Below are positions 24,618-33,547 of a stretch of 64,000 nt of DNA, in pieces. The notes beneath the pieces are model-generated. The model made no database searches. It was given only the letters and a program-made list of their open reading frames with translations, and had not been told where the DNA came from. Location: the IMG/VR virus record IMGVR_UViG_3300021142_000002, positions 1-64,000 of that record; one strand, written 5' to 3'. Position numbers and translations under genes: made by a program. How positions within the stretch are numbered: position 1 is the stretch's first letter; each line of letters opens with the position of its first letter. The stretch is from a virus.

Positions 24618-25247
24618 TTAATCCAATGTAGTTAAGTGTCCATGTATTGGATCCATAAAATAGCTTTGTGGATTACTGGTCCTTGAAAGCACAGTTCTGT
24701 CAGGATTGCAGGAAGCCTTTAAAATATCTGCCATACGCTGACTGCTTTCATTTCTTTCTGCAGCCGCTTGGAATGCAAATTGACGAGAATAATCGTCTTG
24801 AATATCTAATACGATAGACACTCTAGTATTCTCTTTCCTTCGCAGGGTATACCCTTTATATGCCCATGCATTTTCTTCATCGGACCAATTAATGTCTGAA
24901 AAGTTACATGTATAGACTACGTTATGGACGGAATAAAGCAGATAAATCAATTTCTCATCCAATTGATATATCTGGATTATGGAAAAGTTTTCACAACCTT
25001 TCCATGGTGTAACAATGCTACCTAAGTTACCTGGCAAATGATCAACATCTGTTTTTTGCAATTGAGCTTTATTTACGGATTGGTAAATGTTTTCCATTCC
25101 GATAAAGTAAACACCACACACCTTTTCACCAGCAGAGTGTATTTCAGCCAATAATATATTATTGCCAAAACGAAACAATCTTTCGTCAGAGTTTTTATCT
25201 AATTGAATTAATACATACTCACCTTCTTTAAATTCATTTTCTTGCAT
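24618..25247 (-). CDS. Hypothetical protein
   Basis: The 209-residue product starts at an ATG after TTTAGGAGAAACTAAA. It opens with FKEGEYVLIQLDKNSDERLF, which looks like an SH3-like beta strand pair, and has a beta-rich middle (IQIYQLDEKLIYLLYSVHNVVYTCNF). The last 60 residues include RQFAFQAAAERNESSQRMADIL. No membrane segment or known catalytic motif. Upstream, TAAATATATTATTTATAGG is a weak variant of the CATTATCTA promoter motif. I do not recognise the family. Confidence 0.68.
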   Translation of the reverse strand: MQENEFKEGEYVLIQLDKNSDERLFRFGNNILLAEIHSAGEKVCGVYFIGMENIYQSVNKAQLQKTDVDHLPGNLGSIVTPWKGCENFSIIQIYQLDEKLIYLLYSVHNVVYTCNFSDINWSDEENAWAYKGYTLRRKENTRVSIVLDIQDDYSRQFAFQAAAERNESSQRMADILKASCNPDRTVLSRTSNPQSYFMDPIHGHLTTLD

Positions 25248-25310
25248 TTTAGTTTCTCCTAAAGATTATTAATATCCTATAAATAATATATTTATCTAAT
25301 TAATTAGAAT

Positions 25311-25344
25311 AGTGAGTATAGTAGCCTAGGCTACTATACTCACT
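25311..25344 (-). terminator. Perfect palindromic terminator after the portal gene
   Basis: A 34-nt perfect inverted repeat, AGTGAGTATAGTAGCCT then its complement, with a CTAG centre. It starts 8 nt after the portal stop codon. Confidence 0.82.
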
Positions 25345-25351
25345 CAATTAA

Positions 25352-27895
25352 TTACTTTTTAGTATCATCTGGTTCTTCTTCTTCTTCATCGACTGTAGGT
25401 AAGTCTTTATCACCTACTCCAAAATCATCTTCATCATCAGTAGGTTCTGTAGAGCCATCATCAGCTCCCTCAGTATCTTCTCCCTCACCATTATCCATAT
25501 CGCCCATTCCATCATCTGTTTCTTCTGGAGGTGGTGGATTGAGTTTATCTACTTCAGCTTGAATTTCTTTTTCTTCTTTATTTTCTACCTTCTTAACATG
25601 TTTAATAGTGTCGGCTATTAGTTTCATAACAGTGTCATTATGTTTACTCAATTGCTCTTCTACGTTGTTTTCAGGGTTAATTAAGATAGCATCTATTTCT
25701 GGCATAATGTTTTTAGATCTTAAGAACTGTCTCTTTAATAGATTTAAATAACACGCTTTAACATCTTCAATACCTAAACCTATATACTCACCTGTTAGCA
25801 TATCTTTAATCATACCTTCAGAGATATAGTTATCTATTACTTTCTCAGCTAGACTACAGAAATCATCATACTCTTGAGATTGTGCTTTAATAACAGCATC
25901 GTCAGGCTGTGGTAATACGACTTTAATACTAGCAATTAACTCAGGCATGGTTAATTTAGATTTTTTACCGAGTTCTTCAAATTTCTTTTTTATTTCTGAA
26001 AATAAAGAACCACCATGACTAATATACTTTTGCACAAAGTCTGTTAAATGACCTGTATAGTCTTTTTGTACTAGAGCATATTTTTTAGCTTTAATTAAGT
26101 TATTAGATATTACAGTGGCTGCAAAATCAGCTTCTCCTGTTTTATCAACGTCCTCTCTAGATACCCAAAGTCCTGCATAGTGAATATCTTTTAGCATATC
26201 CATAATACCAGTATCGGGTGGAGTAATTTCTTTTTTAGTTTCTACTACATCTATTTCCGTGCCAGGAAATCTACTCCCGCCATTAATCTTAACTTGAATA
26301 CCACTTTTTTGCAGTGAGTCAATAATATCTAATGGGTTTAATCGACCTATTGGAACGCCAGATGCCTGTAGTGCTACATATTCATTTAGGATTTGCTCTA
26401 CAGTTGATTGAGGATCAATGTCATCTTCATCTAGCGTAATCTCTAATCTTCTTAAATTAACAGAAGATTTAATAGCTGTCATGACCATAGCAAAGGTAAG
26501 AATAGCTCTAAATGAAGCATAGAGTTTAGTCTTCTCTAATAGAGAAATACCATGTCCTGTTTCTGAATAATTAAAAGCAATGTAAGTGATCATTTCAGCA
26601 GGTACATAGAGAATTCTAGTCTTTTGCTTTTCTAACTGTCTATAGAGCATGATTCTATAAAACTCTCCAAGGTCTGCCACTTGTATTTTCTTTCCAGTAA
26701 CGCCTTTACCAATAGCAGCCGTTAGTTTAGCTTCAAACTGTTCTTGATAGGCACTGTTAATAGTCTTATTAAATTCTGTACTATGATCTTGCTTTAAGTT
26801 ATTATTAACATAGGAAACACCTAAACCAATATGATTCATTAGTGTTTGGTTTTCCATTTGGTTTTCTAAGCGTTGATTTAACTGCTTCCATTTATTACTA
26901 TTTTTAGCATAATGAATCGGCACACCATCTTCGTCTATAAAGATTAAATAGCCTACATGTTCTTTAGGCTCAGATGGTTTATGGACAGGTACTACCGATT
27001 CAGGCGGTAGAGTAATGACTAATGGATCATAATCCTCATCGACATCTTTTTCTTGTACACCATCGACTAATTCTGTTTTTAATCCAATAAAGGGTTTATA
27101 AGCTACACTCCTGTTCTTATAAATGTTATTTGTCTTTTTATCAATAATAGCTTCTAGGCCATAAGCATGCATAAGGACATCTTTTACTTTAGCAGAACTA
27201 ATACCATCGGCTATAGCAGGTTGTGCTAGATATAAAAGATTATCAGTAATTTCAACATAAGACTCTTTAAATAGGTCATCAGGATCTAATGGTTTATTAT
27301 CAGGACCCACATCATTAATAGCTTCAAAGGCATAGGTGTAATCTTTATTTCGGTCATTATAAATAATGCCTATATTACCTAATCTTTGATTAGTAATTTT
27401 ACTGGAATCTAATTCACTAATAGACTCTAAGCCGTGAGTATTTTCTTTAATTAAATTAGAAACTGCAGAAGGTGGTATAACCATAATGGGATAACTGCCT
27501 TTACTAAAGAGAGCTTTCCCTAAGATATCAGCCTTTTCACCATTTAAATCATAGACTGTCGAAAAATGTTCTTTAATGAGTTCAGCAATTTCTGGCGGAG
27601 CATCTTTATCCACAGTGATATTAAGATTAGTATCTTTCATATCAGTAGGCGATAGTATCGTTGATACTAGGATCTCTCTAACTTGTTCTAGGTCTGGGAG
27701 TAATTCCATAATACCTTCATTATCATCTAGTTTTTCTGCGTGTTCAATAACGATAGCACGAAGCTTATTATAATCTAGATGTCTGTCTATCCGAGTCTTC
27801 TTTTCTACTGATTGTTCTACTGCATCTAAAATAGGTACTTTCCATTGTTTTTGTATTTCAGACTTTAATTGTAATTTGTCTTTTTTATCTTTCAT
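25352..27895 (-). CDS. Portal protein, phiKZ type
   Basis: The 847-residue product begins MKDKKDKLQLKSEIQKQWKV. It has the layout of jumbo-phage portals: an N-terminal wing (LVSTILSPTDMKDTNLNI), ALFSKGSYPIMVIPPSAV, the central ILYVPAEMITYIAFNYSETGHGISLLEKTKLYA segment followed by an ITLDEDDIDPQSTVEQILNEY helix region, and EADFAATVISNNLIKAKKYAL. The last ~70 residues are extremely acidic (DDGMGDMDNGEGEDTEGADD and after). Portals form the dodecameric ring at one capsid vertex through which DNA enters and leaves. The gene is transcribed away from a divergent virion cluster at 27966. Assignment rests on length and motif memory of phiKZ gp129 relatives. Confidence 0.75.
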   Translation of the reverse strand: MKDKKDKLQLKSEIQKQWKVPILDAVEQSVEKKTRIDRHLDYNKLRAIVIEHAEKLDDNEGIMELLPDLEQVREILVSTILSPTDMKDTNLNITVDKDAPPEIAELIKEHFSTVYDLNGEKADILGKALFSKGSYPIMVIPPSAVSNLIKENTHGLESISELDSSKITNQRLGNIGIIYNDRNKDYTYAFEAINDVGPDNKPLDPDDLFKESYVEITDNLLYLAQPAIADGISSAKVKDVLMHAYGLEAIIDKKTNNIYKNRSVAYKPFIGLKTELVDGVQEKDVDEDYDPLVITLPPESVVPVHKPSEPKEHVGYLIFIDEDGVPIHYAKNSNKWKQLNQRLENQMENQTLMNHIGLGVSYVNNNLKQDHSTEFNKTINSAYQEQFEAKLTAAIGKGVTGKKIQVADLGEFYRIMLYRQLEKQKTRILYVPAEMITYIAFNYSETGHGISLLEKTKLYASFRAILTFAMVMTAIKSSVNLRRLEITLDEDDIDPQSTVEQILNEYVALQASGVPIGRLNPLDIIDSLQKSGIQVKINGGSRFPGTEIDVVETKKEITPPDTGIMDMLKDIHYAGLWVSREDVDKTGEADFAATVISNNLIKAKKYALVQKDYTGHLTDFVQKYISHGGSLFSEIKKKFEELGKKSKLTMPELIASIKVVLPQPDDAVIKAQSQEYDDFCSLAEKVIDNYISEGMIKDMLTGEYIGLGIEDVKACYLNLLKRQFLRSKNIMPEIDAILINPENNVEEQLSKHNDTVMKLIADTIKHVKKVENKEEKEIQAEVDKLNPPPPEETDDGMGDMDNGEGEDTEGADDGSTEPTDDEDDFGVGDKDLPTVDEEEEEPDDTKK

Positions 27896-27965
27896 ATATT
27901 TCTCTTAGAAATCATTTAAATATAATTATTATTGTTTTCGTATGTACAATAATAAAGGAATCATT

Positions 27966-30191
27966 ATGTTAATTTCTGACGATTACTCTAACTATGTTAG
28001 GGATACTATTAATTTAGTACGAGGTCTTGTTATAAAGTCTCAACAAACGATAGACTCGATAAATTCTTATTTATCAGTAATAGGTTATACTGTTTCATCA
28101 GATCCTACTACCTGGAAATACTATTTAAACTTAGTAGGGCAATATCATCCATCTGATATTCCTATGCAAATTTATTCTTTAGATACTAAATCTTTAGTTA
28201 GTTTTGATAGTACAACAATGCTAAATCACCCAATGACAATGGCTAATTTAAGGACTTATCAAACAACATATGATAATTTGGTAGCTCAATATGAATTAGT
28301 TTGTGATAATGCAGGTAAGCTACATCAGACTGATTTAATTAGAGGTATTATCTCTCCTATACCGAGTATAACTGATGCTATAGCGGCTGATAATTATACC
28401 ATTTTACACTATAATAAAACAATGACTGGGCAAGGTAATATTAATTTAATTGGATTGGGGGAATATAATCTAATTAATGATATTCAGCAATACATCAACA
28501 ATGTGACTACTCGTTGGGAAGTCCCTGCCTTTGCAATATCTGATCCATTATACCCTGCTGCTTTTTTAGGTATTTTATACGTCAATCTAGTACCCGCTAT
28601 TATCGCTATTCGCTTAGAAAATTGTAAAACTGATCAAGTCCATGAATATCATATTTGGAATTACTTATCTGGTTATTTTAATATTAGCCAGTTTAAGGAT
28701 ATACTTCCTTATGAACAAGCTTTCTTTTTGTATAGAAACATAGATTGGATTACTCATAATGCGGGTAAGAAATCGACTCTAAACTTTTTAAACAGTAATT
28801 TTGCTTATCCCTTTGGTATTCAGTTATATAGTTTTGATATCAGGATAGCAATGGGTACAGCACTGGATAATTTAAATCTAGGTAATTTAAAAGAGTTAAA
28901 TAGAGAGACTAGAATTAGTAGGTATCCTTATAATCAAATAGATACTATTAATAGTACCACTCGATTAGATACCCCAGATTACTTAGTTAATAAGTTAGTT
29001 AATAGCGCACCTTTAAATTTGGTTAATTTACAAGCAGATACTGATTACTTAAACAATCTTTATAATGTTACACCGAGCATTGAGATGCCTACAGGCGTTA
29101 TTGATGCAGAGATTATTGTTACCAGTACAGTAGCTTTAGTTTATAACTATAAGGAGAGAATAAATTATTGGCTCTATTTAACGACTAATGGAAAAATGGA
29201 TGTTAATCTATCTATTGATATTCCAGGTTTAGCAATTAGTGGTTTAAGTATTAATGCTCAAGATGCTGCTATTTTATTAATTTATGCATCGAGTCAGTAC
29301 TTTTTAGCTAACAACAAAACTACATTTACCCCTGCTCCTAATTTATTAGTTAATATACCCACTATTAATGTAATGGATATCATGCAGCCCATTACATTAA
29401 TTACTGAATATCAGGCTAGAGGATTAATTGATAATTATATTTCTAGTCAAATAGATTACTACTCAGTCATTGCAAATCATATTACCTTTCCAAATACTAT
29501 TCTTTATTCATTGGATGAATTTAATAACTTTATTAACTCAGTCATTAATAATAAAGTTTTTCACATTTTATTAAAGTATTCAGAACCCAGCTCTATGGGA
29601 CAATCTGAAATACAAACCATTTTAGATTTGTATTATCAAAATAGTGTTTGCGCCATAGCGACCGCTGAAACAAAATATGCAGACTTCTTTAATAGAATAG
29701 GATTTGACCCATCTACATTAGATTCTGGACAAACATTAGATTTAATTAATACAATACTACAAACTTTTGTGGGTATACTGCCAGAGACTTATACACTACA
29801 ACAGCCTTATGAGGCATTAATTGAAATCTTAAGAACTGTTTGTAGCTATACTATTCAGTTTGTTGAAGGCAATGCCACTAATGATATCGAACCTATTGAT
29901 TTAAGTTTCTCTAATATATCGTGGTATCAAAAAGGATTAATTGATCCCGGTGTAGGAATAGACTTTACAGACAGTTATACCATTATATCTAATGGACTCG
30001 ATGTGCAATCTATTATGCCTTTACTGCATGAAATTGATGTATCTGGAGATATTGAATTAGATTATGGATTAGATACTGCTAATGTGGTAGAAATATCAGC
30101 CACTATAGAGGCTGGACTTGGGTTAAATTGTACTACTTTCATTGATTCCTATGATAGAGTACACATAGGCGTTAACGTAAACACACACTAA
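27966..30191 (+). CDS. Virion structural protein, phiKZ-like
   Basis: The ATG of MLISDDYSNYVRDTINLV is preceded by AATAAAGGAATCATT; an upstream in-frame ATG eight codons earlier lacks a site. The 741-residue product is rich in Asn, Ile, Tyr and Leu, with sections such as TWKYYLNLVGQYHPSDIPMQ and NSNFAYPFGIQLYSFDIRIAMG. No enzymatic motif is visible. It is followed by a second virion-type gene and RuvC, an order reminiscent of the phiKZ segment after the portal. A baseplate or neck role is inferred only from context. Confidence 0.68.
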   Translation: MLISDDYSNYVRDTINLVRGLVIKSQQTIDSINSYLSVIGYTVSSDPTTWKYYLNLVGQYHPSDIPMQIYSLDTKSLVSFDSTTMLNHPMTMANLRTYQTTYDNLVAQYELVCDNAGKLHQTDLIRGIISPIPSITDAIAADNYTILHYNKTMTGQGNINLIGLGEYNLINDIQQYINNVTTRWEVPAFAISDPLYPAAFLGILYVNLVPAIIAIRLENCKTDQVHEYHIWNYLSGYFNISQFKDILPYEQAFFLYRNIDWITHNAGKKSTLNFLNSNFAYPFGIQLYSFDIRIAMGTALDNLNLGNLKELNRETRISRYPYNQIDTINSTTRLDTPDYLVNKLVNSAPLNLVNLQADTDYLNNLYNVTPSIEMPTGVIDAEIIVTSTVALVYNYKERINYWLYLTTNGKMDVNLSIDIPGLAISGLSINAQDAAILLIYASSQYFLANNKTTFTPAPNLLVNIPTINVMDIMQPITLITEYQARGLIDNYISSQIDYYSVIANHITFPNTILYSLDEFNNFINSVINNKVFHILLKYSEPSSMGQSEIQTILDLYYQNSVCAIATAETKYADFFNRIGFDPSTLDSGQTLDLINTILQTFVGILPETYTLQQPYEALIEILRTVCSYTIQFVEGNATNDIEPIDLSFSNISWYQKGLIDPGVGIDFTDSYTIISNGLDVQSIMPLLHEIDVSGDIELDYGLDTANVVEISATIEAGLGLNCTTFIDSYDRVHIGVNVNTH

Positions 30192-30206
30192 ACATTTAGG
30201 ATTAAT

Positions 30207-31052
30207 ATGTCAAACTCAGTTAAAACAAGAAACTTTACTAACTTAGATATTCTAAGAGCTTTAAACTTACCCTTTGCAGTAGATCAATACACTACATTAA
30301 ATGAAAAGTTTAATGTAGGCAATGTATCGCCTCCTTCATCTGGCTATCCAGTTATTCAGTATTTAGCAATTGGCCGCGGTGGACATCAAAATGTGGTAGG
30401 CTCTGGAAATAACACTTTAACACAACCTTTATTTCATGGTTGTACAGATTCTGCTTTATTTGAACAAATACCTTTTGTATTAGCACCTGTGGGCAATGAT
30501 CTTACTACATTACAAAGAGCTAATTATAGACTGAGAGTGCCTGTTACTATTGGTGGAAACGCATATTTTGCATATTACTTAAAAGTCATTAGCATTAGTG
30601 GCATTACACCCAGTTCAAACATTGTTACTTTATCTAATGGTATAGTAACTACCGATACTCCTTTTTCTACATCTATTGCCAATTTAAGTCCTAGTCCTGT
30701 TAATGTATCTAATACCACTATCAATATTTCAACAGGTCAGCACTTAGTAACACAAGCAGTATTGCCTATTACTTTAAACAGTACTGATATTACTAACATT
30801 AATAATGCAGTTAATATCATTTATGGTGATCCTCGCTATGCGACTATCTCTGAAGTAGGTATTGTTGGTGGTTTTGATATTAGTGTAACATCGAGTGCAG
30901 GTGGCTCTACTGTAACCTATACTGATATTCAAACAGCTCAGATTATGGCTTTTGTAAGTACTCAGTTAGAACTACAACAAAATCCATCCTCCATAACATT
31001 GCAGTATGCAATATCTAACTCAGCGCCTTACCCACCAGTCATTACTTCTTAA
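30207..31052 (+). CDS. Virion structural protein
   Basis: The 281-residue product starts after TTTAGGATTAAT, 15 nt beyond the previous stop. A YLAIGRGGHQNV motif near residue 50 and LNSTDITNINNAVNIIYGDPRYATISEVGIVGG in the second half are the kind of segments seen in phiKZ-group baseplate-type proteins. The chain is beta-rich, with few charges. It ends 3 nt before the RuvC-like gene, indicating one transcript. Function is inferred from neighbours. Confidence 0.65.
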   Translation: MSNSVKTRNFTNLDILRALNLPFAVDQYTTLNEKFNVGNVSPPSSGYPVIQYLAIGRGGHQNVVGSGNNTLTQPLFHGCTDSALFEQIPFVLAPVGNDLTTLQRANYRLRVPVTIGGNAYFAYYLKVISISGITPSSNIVTLSNGIVTTDTPFSTSIANLSPSPVNVSNTTINISTGQHLVTQAVLPITLNSTDITNINNAVNIIYGDPRYATISEVGIVGGFDISVTSSAGGSTVTYTDIQTAQIMAFVSTQLELQQNPSSITLQYAISNSAPYPPVITS

Positions 31053-31054
31053 AG

Positions 31055-31603
31055 ATGAATACATATAGAGTGATGGGAATAGATCCTGGTTCTTCCCATT
31101 GCGGTATATGTATAATGGATATGGATATAAAAGGTCAGTGTAGAGTATGTCATATAGAGACTATTCATGCTGATCTTTTATTAAAGCATTATCAGGATGT
31201 TATTTATATTCATGGAGAAAGATTTGCTAAAGAATTAGCTATTGGTGATAAATTCAAATTAATAATTAATCTTTATAGACCTAACTTAGTTATCTCTGAA
31301 GCACCTTATTTTAATCCAGGCAGACCTCAAGTTTATTCCGTATTAGTAGAATTACTCACCATGTTTAGACACTTTGTATTTCAAGTTAGCAATACTTTGC
31401 AGTTTGAAACGATTGATCCTAGTTCAGTAAAAAAGTGCTTAAAGGTATCTGGAACATCAGGTGATAAAAACTTGATGTTAGAAGGTTTATTAAAACAACC
31501 AATATTATATGACGAACATGTAACTATTACTGCATTAGACGAACATAGCGTCGATGCAGTAGCTGTTGCGTACTATAAATGTGTTGAATTAAATAAGCTA
31601 TAA
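31055..31603 (+). CDS. RuvC-like Holliday-junction resolvase
   Basis: The 182-residue protein has the RNase H-fold active site of RuvC: MGIDPGSSHCG (Asp10), VISEAPYF (Glu82), and LDEHSVDAVAVAYY (Asp162, His164, Asp167). Glycine and serine after the first Asp fit the nucleotide-binding turn. It would cut four-way junctions and branched DNA, either during recombination-dependent replication or to debranch concatemers before packaging. The start ATG has a weak site (TTAAAG) and lies 3 nt after the structural gene, so translation is probably coupled. Placement among virion genes supports a packaging role. Confidence 0.88.
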   Translation: MNTYRVMGIDPGSSHCGICIMDMDIKGQCRVCHIETIHADLLLKHYQDVIYIHGERFAKELAIGDKFKLIINLYRPNLVISEAPYFNPGRPQVYSVLVELLTMFRHFVFQVSNTLQFETIDPSSVKKCLKVSGTSGDKNLMLEGLLKQPILYDEHVTITALDEHSVDAVAVAYYKCVELNKL

Positions 31604-31618
31604 GAGGAGTAGCCACAA

Positions 31619-31972
31619 ATGGGTTTATTTAAACATCTACTGGAAATAGATAGTTCAGATTTAGATTCATTTGTAGAAAGACTATTGCTCTACATTCAAC
31701 TCTATCTGGAATTAAATTCTAATGACAATGCTGCGGAAATAAACACAACTCATGAATTAGGTGGTTACGCAATATTAGGTATTGTATTTACATATGCTAT
31801 TAAAGTAATGCCAGTATTGGTTGTGGTTATATATAAAGGAATACGGTTTTATAAAGATTCTATTAGATTTATGCAGAGAAGAAAACGAAGACAAAATGTA
31901 GATGATGCTTTTGAACGTTTATCCAAAATGTCAAATGCGGATAGAAAGAAAAAAGAAGAAGAGAATAAATAA
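31619..31972 (+). CDS. Small membrane protein
   Basis: This 117-residue protein follows RuvC by 15 nt with a AGAGGAGTAGCCACAA site. Residues ~45-72 (LGGYAILGIVFTYAIKVMPV and LVVVIYKGI) form one long or two short membrane helices. The C-terminal third is strongly basic, then mixed-charge (MQRRKRRQNVDDAFERLSK, ending in KKKEEEN). Basic residues after the helix suggest a cytoplasmic C-terminus. It could be a holin or membrane-anchoring protein; neither is shown. Confidence 0.6.
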   Translation: MGLFKHLLEIDSSDLDSFVERLLLYIQLYLELNSNDNAAEINTTHELGGYAILGIVFTYAIKVMPVLVVVIYKGIRFYKDSIRFMQRRKRRQNVDDAFERLSKMSNADRKKKEEENK

Positions 31973-31973
31973 C

Positions 31974-32007
31974 AGATAGTGCATGGCCAATTGGCCATGC
32001 ACTATCT
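31974..32007. terminator. Perfect palindrome between convergent genes
   Basis: A 34-nt perfect inverted repeat, AGATAGTGCATGGCCAA then its complement. AATTATGTTCTTTTTTTTTT follows on the plus strand. It sits between convergent genes, so it should act in both directions. Confidence 0.87.
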
Positions 32008-32025
32008 AATTATGTTCTTTTTTTT

Positions 32026-33546
32026 TTACATCAGTTCAACTGAGTACTTATACTCACAAGGTGACATAATAGGTTTACCTAAACGCCACACTTTATATCG
32101 GGTATAAGTTTGATCCAACATTTCGACACAGACTGCCGCAGGGGGTAACAAAGCAAAAGCCTGATCAAATAGATCATTGATAATTTCCTCATTAACACCA
32201 GGCTCTAAGCACTTTAATGCTTTGCTATTTTTAAGATACTTAAACAGATAAGGCATGAATATAACTTCAGTATACTTAGAAATCATAATAGCAGGGATTT
32301 CTTTATCAGAATAACTCCTGATAGTAATTGGTACTATACTGTCAACTAGTTTATCAATATAGTGTTCAATAATGGCAGACATATCTTCCAAAGCACCGAC
32401 ATTGCTTAAATACTGACAAACTGATACTGGATTACCGATGAAGGGTAAAAACTCAGCATCATTAATGCCATAGCGTTTATCCATGGTATTAATAATAAAG
32501 TCACTGATATTGTTTGCAAACCAAACAATTGTTTTGTAGGACTCAGGAACATTTTTAGAGACTTCTTTAAAGATAGCTGACATCTCAACTAAACTATCGG
32601 CTGAGATAACACTGTCTAATGCATTTTTAAATGCATCTTCTTCTTGCTCATCAAAACCTGGAATAATGGTTTCAGAAAAGTATCCAGTTAATGTTGGCAT
32701 AGTAATGTCACTTAACCCCACTAGATCATCGTTAAATGTCTTTTCATCACTCTTGTAAGAAAGAATATGATGTTCTTTTGCTTCGGGTGTTAAGAGCTTG
32801 TTCTTGATAGGAACAATATGCTCTTTCTTTGCAGCCAATGGATTATTTTGAGTAACTGTTCTTTCATTAAACTCAAAAGCATCCGGTGTTGGATTGGGTA
32901 TTGCAGTGCTGCTTACATGGTTTTCTCGTTGCATTGTTTCTCCTATTGCCGCTGCCAGCGGACTTTGACTAATTAAATTATCCCCATTTGCTAGACTATT
33001 TGCATAGGGGTTAATAGGCGCTGTATATACGCTAGATTGCAGTGGTGCATTGTTAACTGCATTAGTCTGCATATAAGGCTGCTGTTGCCCCGAATACTGA
33101 TACCCACTACCATAGGGTTGCTGAGCAGGATTCATCGCCTGTGGTTGAGTACGGAACGCTCTAGCGTATTCTAACACACCAGCATGGTAACTTTTGATCC
33201 AATTAGCTGAATTATCAAACTCAACTATTTGAATGCCATGTTTGAAAATCTCCTCATGCGCTATTCTCTCAATTGCTTTAATAATAATATCATTGGCTTG
33301 TTGAATATTCCACTGCGTACTATTAAAGAAGGTTAAAAGAAAGTCATCAACTAATCCTCTACCATCACTTAATATGATAGCTTCAATGGCTGGAAGATTA
33401 TTAATAACCGCATCTTTTACATGAGGTGGAATATCAGGTCTATGAGTAACAATCTTAGCTGCATTAGTTAAGACAGCCTTAGTATTGTTATAAACCATGT
33501 TATGGATATCAGCCCTATAAATATTAGGGATATCTATTACTGCCAT
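32026..33546 (-). CDS. Hypothetical virion-type protein with Pro/Gln-rich linker
   Basis: The 506-residue product starts after AGGAGAAGATTAAA, 2 nt past the upstream gene. Residues 1-130 are helical (HDMVYNNTKAVLTNAAKIV-like). Residues ~135-215 form a low-complexity Pro/Gln/Asn/Tyr linker (GYQYSGQQQPYMQ). The C-terminal ~270 residues are helical, ending SPCEYKYSVELM, with SADSLVEMSAIFKEVSKNVP. I do not recognise either domain. The flexible linker between two helical domains suggests an assembly or scaffolding role, but this is a guess. It pairs with the 555-residue gene upstream. Confidence 0.65.
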   Translation of the reverse strand: MAVIDIPNIYRADIHNMVYNNTKAVLTNAAKIVTHRPDIPPHVKDAVINNLPAIEAIILSDGRGLVDDFLLTFFNSTQWNIQQANDIIIKAIERIAHEEIFKHGIQIVEFDNSANWIKSYHAGVLEYARAFRTQPQAMNPAQQPYGSGYQYSGQQQPYMQTNAVNNAPLQSSVYTAPINPYANSLANGDNLISQSPLAAAIGETMQRENHVSSTAIPNPTPDAFEFNERTVTQNNPLAAKKEHIVPIKNKLLTPEAKEHHILSYKSDEKTFNDDLVGLSDITMPTLTGYFSETIIPGFDEQEEDAFKNALDSVISADSLVEMSAIFKEVSKNVPESYKTIVWFANNISDFIINTMDKRYGINDAEFLPFIGNPVSVCQYLSNVGALEDMSAIIEHYIDKLVDSIVPITIRSYSDKEIPAIMISKYTEVIFMPYLFKYLKNSKALKCLEPGVNEEIINDLFDQAFALLPPAAVCVEMLDQTYTRYKVWRLGKPIMSPCEYKYSVELM

Positions 33547-33547
33547 T